DNA of 64,000 nucleotides from Ophiocordyceps camponoti-saundersi (nom. inval.). Taxonomy: Eukaryota > Ascomycota > Sordariomycetes > Hypocreales > Ophiocordycipitaceae. Below are positions 58,718 to 64,000 of this stretch, piece by piece. The translations under genes were made by a program, and so were the position numbers. The notes below the pieces were generated by a model, which searched no databases, was not told the origin of the DNA, and worked only from the letters and a program-made list of their open reading frames with translations. Every line of letters starts with the position of its first letter. Position 1 is the stretch's first letter. The stretch spans positions 10,000 through 73,999 of the forward strand of contig PDHQ01000016.1 in NCBI GenBank assembly GCA_003339415.1, written 5' to 3'.

Positions 58718-59870
58718 GAGAGCAGAAGACAATCGCTGACCCCGGCCCAATCAGGAGAATGAAGTGGCCTCCCTGCAGCGCCAAAATGCGCAGCTCCAGC
58801 AACAAATTTCTCGCGGCTCCAGCCACCGGCTCTCCGTATCCGCTGGCTCCTCCTCGCCTGGTCTGCAGGCCGAACTTGACTCCAAGACTGCCACGATCGA
58901 GTCAATGGAAATTGAGATTTCACGGCTCAAGGCCCGGGTTCAGCGTGAAGAGACGGGTGCCTCGTCCGAGAGAGAACAGGTTACGGCACTGGAGGAAAAG
59001 CTAGCACGGGCCGAGGCCGCGGCCGGCAAGGCTCAGCGCGAATTGCAAGACGCCAAGCGAAACCTGGAGCGGGTGACGGAGAAAGCAGTCCGGGAAGGGG
59101 GCGAGCGGTCTAGCGCCGAGACCAAAGTCAAGACGCTGGAGCACGACTTTGTCGAGCTCAAGCGCGCCAAGGAAGAAGCGGAGCTGAGGGCCGAGGCGCT
59201 CGAGAAGAAGGTGGCGACGCTGACGACGCTGCACAGAGAGCAGGACTCGCGCTCGCAGGCGCTGCGCAAGGACAAAGACCGGGTGGACAAGGAGCTGAGC
59301 GAGCTGAGAGCAAAGGTGGAGAAGCTGGAGAGCGACAACATCAGGCTACGCAGCCGCAAGTCGGTCGAAGGTGGTGGCGGGCTCGACGACGAAGGCGTCG
59401 ATGAGCTCGAGGACGAAGAGAGGCTGCGGCTGGAGAAGAAGATACGCGGCTTGGAGCGCGAGGTGCACGAGCTGCGCAGCGGTGCGTGGATCGAGAAGCG
59501 GCGCGAGATGGAGACGGGCTTCCAGGACGTGGACCTGTCGGGAGGAAGCGCGGCCGGTCACAAGAAGGCGTCGACGGCCGGCGGTGGAGGTTTCGGGGAC
59601 TTTCTGGCCAGCGGTCTGCACGCCCTGGCGGGTGGTGGTGGTCAAGGCGGCGGCGGCGGCGAGCAAGACGGGTTGATGGAGGAGGACGATGACGACATGG
59701 ACTTTGACGAGGACGCGTTCCGGAAGGCGCAGCAAGAGGAGGCGCAGAAGAGATTGGAGCGGATCAAGGAGGTGAAGCGGTCGTTGAAGCACTGGGAGGG
59801 ATGGAGGCTGGATCTCGTCGATATGCGGAGAGGGGGCGGAGAGGGAGTTGGTGATATATTTGAGGTGTAG
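58122..59870 (+). CDS. Long coiled-coil protein, golgin-like
   Basis: Three exons (58122-58181, 58248-58649, 58755-59870), 525 aa. Starts MADAEDEKARQEKLAAAKKRVEQLKKKRG, a basic N-terminal helix seen in fungal golgin-like coiled-coil proteins. A Ser/Pro linker follows, then almost continuous heptad coiled coil from YRKHVARIEELEKENKRL through EMEIEISRLKARV, KTLEHDFVELKRAKEEAEL and LREEVHELRSG-like repeats. Near the end is a Gly-rich linker, an acidic MEEDDDDMDFDEDAF patch and a conserved-looking QKRLERIKEVKRSLKHWEGWRLDLVDMR motif. Homologues are annotated as M-protein-repeat proteins; a tethering role at the Golgi is plausible but only inferred from the architecture. No membrane segment. Intron 2 holds an (AC)24 tract. 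Confidence 0.8.
58667..58714. repeat. (AC)24 microsatellite in intron
   Basis: 48 nt of pure AC, 17 nt after the donor of intron 2 of the golgin-like gene. Confidence 0.95.
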
Positions 59871-60146
59871 CGAGTTTTTGGTCCTGGAGTGTGTGTATGT
59901 ATGATTGTGTAGGGAGTGAAGAAGTTGATGTCGATGCTGGGTAGTAGGTAGTGATAGAGGACAATGGCAACCCGTTTCTGAGAAGATGTACCAAGAAGGG
60001 CAACGTTGAGAGAGAATGAGAGTGAGAGAGTGAGAGCGAGGCTCAGGGGCCTGATATTGAATATTACTTTAGCTAGGCGGGTGGCATGGGAGCTACCTGC
60101 TCCTTGACGATACTTCAACCAGGCTGAGATGTGCCTTCATCAACCA

Positions 60147-60875
60147 CTAACGAGCGAAAAAAGACGACACGTCGAGATGCGAGGTAACCATATCCCCCAG
60201 CCCGCCCCCCTCCTTTGCCATCATAAATTTCCTCATCGAGCTTCCATTTGTGCCTCCCGGAGCCGAACCGTAGACCGTCTCAGCAAACATACGGAGCTGC
60301 ATGGGGAACTGAGAGTCGCCATAGTGCTCGATGATGTCGCTCTTTTCCACGGCGGAGTGCAGATCGTGCCACTGCGACTGAGACATGGCGAGCTTCTCGC
60401 ACTCTTCCTTCTTCTCTCCGTCCCACCAAGCGGGCAGCAGCTTCTGCGGACAGCGCTCGACCTTTGCGAGGAAGCGTCTGAAGTCCCGCAAGAGCGCGAC
60501 CCCCTGAGCGCCGCCGTACAAGGTATCGTCAGAGACGTCGCCCTCTAGCTTATACATGTCCTCGACGCGCAGTCTATAGGCGTCAATCAGTAGCCTGTAA
60601 ACATCCTTCTCTGACCTTTCGTGAAGCCAGGTGTGGTTATCGAGTTTGGTGAAGGGTTTGTCTATCCCCTTGTCTAGACCCTTGGGAGGCGAGAGGGTGG
60701 GAGATGCGGTTGAGGAGGTTTTGTTGCCGCCGCCGCCGCCGCATGTCTTCTTGTGGTCTTTCCAGTCTTTCTTTTGGCATTCTGTTGAGCAGTACCATGT
60801 TTCCTGACATTTTCCGCATTTCTTGAGCGTGATTTCTGGGGGGCCCTTTTTGCAGATTTTGCACTCGGAGGACAT
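60147..60875 (-). CDS. MYND zinc-finger protein
   Basis: Single exon, 242 aa. The first 45 residues are a MYND finger: Cys 5, 8, 20, 23, 29, 33, His 41 and Cys 45 (CKICKKG, KKCGKCQETWYCSTECQKKDWKDHKKTC). A Gly/Ser/Pro linker and a helical domain follow, with DVYRLLIDAYRLRVEDMYKLEGDVSDDTLYGG and FRRFLAKVERCPQKLLPAWW. MYND fingers mediate protein-protein contacts. The C-terminal domain resembles that of a widespread group of fungal MYND proteins without assigned function. Convergent with the golgin-like gene, 276 bp away; that gap holds only GT- and GA-rich simple sequence. Confidence 0.85.
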   Translation of the reverse strand: MSSECKICKKGPPEITLKKCGKCQETWYCSTECQKKDWKDHKKTCGGGGGNKTSSTASPTLSPPKGLDKGIDKPFTKLDNHTWLHERSEKDVYRLLIDAYRLRVEDMYKLEGDVSDDTLYGGAQGVALLRDFRRFLAKVERCPQKLLPAWWDGEKKEECEKLAMSQSQWHDLHSAVEKSDIIEHYGDSQFPMQLRMFAETVYGSAPGGTNGSSMRKFMMAKEGGGLGDMVTSHLDVSSFFAR

Positions 60876-62561
60876 GATGATGATGAATTTGATTTGAAGT
60901 TTGGCTTCGTTTTTGGGGGAGATGTTGAGATGGTGGTGATGATGGTGGTGAAGGCTAGACGGTAGAAGATATAGGCATACGCATTGACCCGGCTAGCGGT
61001 TTCAATCAGTCCGTTCTCGTTCTTGACCGTTTTGCTTGAGGCAGGATTCATGCCATGGAAAAAACACGACGTTGGGCCTGTCGTCGATGTTTGATTAGTC
61101 TGGCATCACGTGATGGATGTTGATGACGATTACGGATACAGATATCACGATAATGTCCAAGGTCGGGAATTGGGAACTGAGATGACAGGAGAAGAGATGA
61201 TGATGGCGGGCTGGAAAATGGGAGGTTTCTTCAAGGGACAGATGCAGATTAAGTCTTAGTCTCGTGGATTGATAAGCCCGGGTTTGTCCGAGACACTACC
61301 CTAACCCTAATCCTTACTAGACGGACATGTTAAGATGGAGTTGGGGGAGAAAGCACCGTCAGCTCGTCAGTAAGCATGAGTATTCGTATCCGTCGATGAG
61401 ATGAGCGATGGATTGATATGATAAGGATCATGTAATTCTGAGAAGAGAGCATTTTCCCAGACGGGCCTTGAGAATCAGCTGAAAACGTGCATATTGCAGC
61501 TAATATGCTGGCATAACGATACGCACGCCATAGTAGAGCTCTATTCCCGGCATTGAAATTGCAAGACACACACAATTCTTGGTCATGTTTGATTGTTTCC
61601 ATCGGCTGCTGTAGCTGTCTTGACCCTTTTCGTTGCTGTCCTTACACACATACATACATACACCCCTTTACTCTTCACCTCTGTGCCCCTACGACACGAT
61701 GAACTCATTCACCGACTACCTGACTGATTGACTGGTTGCTCGGTGTGCCCCGAGATATAATCACTGTTCCCCAGCGGTTTCTTGATCCGTACTAGACTGT
61801 TCATATGTATGTATGTGCCCGTCAGTCTGCCCATCTGTCTCTCGCGGCAGATGTCTTAGATTCTCTATTCCGCATCGGCAGTTGAACATGAAAGCTTTCG
61901 CTCATCTAAAAATTAACCCTAACTCGCCAAGGATAACCCCTGAGAATTCCCTCCCCCCTCCTTCTCCCAGCAAGGGAGCTCGGGATTGAGTCCCCATCAA
62001 CGAGCTCTTGGCCGTGGCATAACAATCTTGGCTTCCTAGGCATTAGGAAGGAAAAACCTTGACGAGGGATGAACAACTTTAAATCAACCCCACGACGAGG
62101 GATTTTCCCCGAAGAATCCGTTTCAAGCGCTATCGAAAGGCAATATCGTCAGCCAAGCCTTGATCCTCACACTTATCCACACCTAAAAGAGAAAGGAGAT
62201 TTATGCTTTTACTACATACTTATTTTCCGAGCCTATGCCATAAGGAAGGAAGGGAAAAATACAGGGAAAGGAAGTAGAGTCATCTGCTAGGATGGCTCGC
62301 ATGAAACGCCTCTCTGAGGATTTTTGAATACGATGCTGAGAGGGAATGGAGTGAGTTTCGGGTCTAGGCATTGTGGACATTGCAATTCTCTCGAAATTTC
62401 TATGTACATACAGAGGCATGGGTGAGAGATACGGGATGAGTTCCATAATTAGCTATAAAATGCTCCAAGGGAGCAGCCGTGATACCTCTCCAGCTCCCTC
62501 CTCATTCACATCAATTACTGTACAAGTCGCAGCTGTCTGTCTCGAAGACTCTCTCTACACA
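60876..62561. other. Intergenic, divergent promoters
   Basis: TACGGATA at 61131-61138, a short CCCTAACCCTAA at 61299-61310, CATACATACATAC near 61648-61660, and the lipase TATA box at its end. No credible gene. Confidence 0.5.
62454..62460 (+). promoter_or_regulatory. TATA box of the lipase gene
   Basis: TATAAAA about 100 bp upstream of the ATG at 62562, the spacing seen also in front of the broken secreted-protein gene. Confidence 0.55.
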
Positions 62562-64000
62562 ATGCAGCTCACAAGGGCTATTCAGCTCCTTGCAGCTTTG
62601 CAGATCGTCGGCCCGTCCAACGGTCAGCAAGGTAAGGAACATACAGTTCTGCGGGCCCGTTTCGTGACGGAGTTCTGATCTCCAACTAACCCGGTCTTTC
62701 TCTCGAATAGTCAAGGTCACAATCCCGGCCGAGAAAACCACGGCCGAACAGTTTAGCTTGTTCGCCAGGCACTCGGCCGCAGCGTATTGCGATGAAGTAT
62801 ACACGGCGGCCGTCAACTCCGACATGTGCCTCGAGGTTGTCGGGAAAGCCGGGGAAGGGTGTGAAGCTTCCGCGAAGGGCAAGATGACGCACCATTTCAG
62901 ATACGAATGGGGCGATGTCCCTGCCTATATGGCGACGTTTCCCGACAAGAAGCTCGTCGTCTTGGCCTTTAGGGGTACGGTTCTTTCGAATTTTAACAAC
63001 GACCTGGTAGATCTTCACAAGAAGGAGAGGAGCTCGATCATCGGCGGAGAGTATGTATTTGCCTGGATGAATCCCCCGTTTGGCGAAACTGACGTGTTAT
63101 AAGTGAGCTTTGTAAGGATTGCTTCCTACACTCGGGTTTCTCCTACGCCGTCGCCAACCTGAGCACGGCCATTAAAGACGCCGTAAGCGAGCAAGTGAAT
63201 GAGATGGGACCAAAGCAAGTCCGCGTCGTCGTTACCGGCCATTCACTCGGAGGGGCTCTAGCGACCATCACAGGAGCCTGGCTGCGGACCAAGTTCCCGG
63301 AGACGACTTTCGACGTTTACGCCTATGGCTCTCCTCGTGTCGGTGACCATAAGTTTGCTGACTTCGTCATGGGACAGAAGAACGGGCATACGATGCGCAT
63401 CACGAAAAAGGCCGACGTCGTCACCTCCATTCCTTGGCATCTGCCCCCCCTCATGGATTACGCCCACGTCTATCCCGAGTTCTGGTACGAAGACGGGCTT
63501 AAGACGGACAAGGGCGTTGTCAACCCCTACGAAAACGTCGGTGCCAAGACGTGCTACACGAGACGATGCGGTAGTGACCAATGCGGCTTCAGTCCCGTAG
63601 ACCTGAAGCTGTGGGAGACCTGTTCCATCTCCGACCACAGTGGTTACGATGGAGGGCTCATCGTCTGCGACAAGGATAGGGATACCTTGGCCACCAAACC
63701 CAACAGTCAGGACAAGTTCATTGACGAGATGCCAAAGGCGATGAACAAGTTTCTCACCGAGAGATTCCTGCTCTTCGCCGCTCATGCCGTCGACCCTGCC
63801 TGGAAGGGATCCGTGAGGCTCTGCGACCTGCTTCCGACGGCCGGAGGTCCGTATGTAGGGGCCTTTTGCGCCGTGAGGGTGATCCGGCCCATGACAGCCC
63901 AGTCGGAAAGGCTCTTGGTCTTGAGCTTCCACGAACCGGCCCGGACGACGACATTGACGTCGGAGCAGCACACGTTCGAATCAGCCTGTGCCGGCTGCAA
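62562..64000 (+). CDS. Secreted class-3 lipase, 3' end beyond the window
   Basis: Three exons so far (62562-62631, 62711-63050, 63104 onward), open to the last base, at least 435 aa. Signal peptide MQLTRAIQLLAALQIVGPSNGQQ. The lipase_3 fold is clear: FSLFARHSAAAYCDEV, KKLVVLAFRGTV, the nucleophile elbow GHSLGGALA with Ser184, YAYGSPRVGDHKFADF, then Asp241 in KADVVTSIPW and His258 in YAHVYPEFWY. These form the Ser-Asp-His triad of fungal triacylglycerol or feruloyl-type esterases. A C-terminal extension of more than 170 residues follows the usual end of the catalytic domain (about 270-300 aa). It has further cysteines (CYTRRCGSDQCGF, CSISDHSGYDGGLIVCD) and is unassigned. The exon 3 acceptor (ATAAG) is placed by frame and by a CTGAC branch site. 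Substrate cannot be inferred. Confidence 0.88.

Noticed and set aside
61299..61310. CCCTAACCCTAA, telomere-like
   Set aside because: Only two units inside normal gene-bearing DNA; too short to be a telomere or a firm relic.
1..64000. CRISPR array, prokaryotic operon, viral segment or secondary-metabolite cluster
   Set aside because: No regular spaced repeats, no polyketide/peptide synthase genes, and all genes are intron-bearing or fungal in type with ordinary unrelated functions.

Overview
The window is nuclear DNA of a filamentous ascomycete. The genes are dense and GC-rich, with short introns of about 50-120 bp (GT..AG, CTGAC/CTAAC branch sites). The protein set is typical of Pezizomycotina, probably Sordariomycetes. 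It includes IEC3 of INO80, glutaminase A, an F-BAR/C1/SH3 Bzz1 protein, an Ice2 protein and a Dal5-type permease. Nothing in the sequence fixes the species; a Hypocreales origin is only an impression. No prokaryotic or viral segment was seen.

Layout. 0-6 kb: FolC-type folate ligase with a long charged tail, a DUF218 protein, and ICE2 (minus). 6-9.3 kb: gene-poor, with a perfect hairpin and a faint tRNA-like stretch. 9.3-15.3 kb: AAAP amino-acid transporter, sphingolipid delta-4 desaturase, and VAP/Scs2 (minus). 15.3-17 kb: a 456-bp MITE-like element with long terminal inverted repeats and 7-bp direct repeats. 17-22.2 kb: UBA/UBX protein, ribosomal P1 (minus) divergent from a DUF2408-like protein, and a YCII protein (minus) with a GC-AG intron. 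22.2-31 kb: poly-C tracts around an assembly gap, Bzz1, a C2H2 regulator (minus), and a Dal5-type MFS permease. 31-36.2 kb: a 5.2-kb non-coding block of simple repeats. 36.2-51.6 kb: glutaminase A, translin, a very large PNUTS-like CCCH protein (minus), Sly1, and IEC3. 52-64 kb: NADP-isocitrate dehydrogenase (minus), a broken gene for a secreted cysteine-rich protein, a coiled-coil golgin-like protein, a MYND protein (minus), and a secreted class-3 lipase that runs off the window end.

Most genes are housekeeping: lipid and ER membrane biology (ICE2, VAP, desaturase, Sly1), nitrogen use (amino-acid transporter, Dal5-like permease, glutaminase A), chromatin and RNA (IEC3, PNUTS-like, translin), and metabolism (FolC, IDH). 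They do not form an obvious cluster or pathway. Exon boundaries were worked out by hand. For most spliced genes the joined exons keep frame to a single terminal stop, which supports the models.

The less ordinary signals are the MITE, the run of unusually long G/C homopolymers (up to 92 nt), the duplicated noisy sequence beside the N gap, the decayed secreted-protein gene, and an 8-mer (TACGGATA/TATCCGTA) over-represented in intergenic DNA. I did not find a convincing new biological system.
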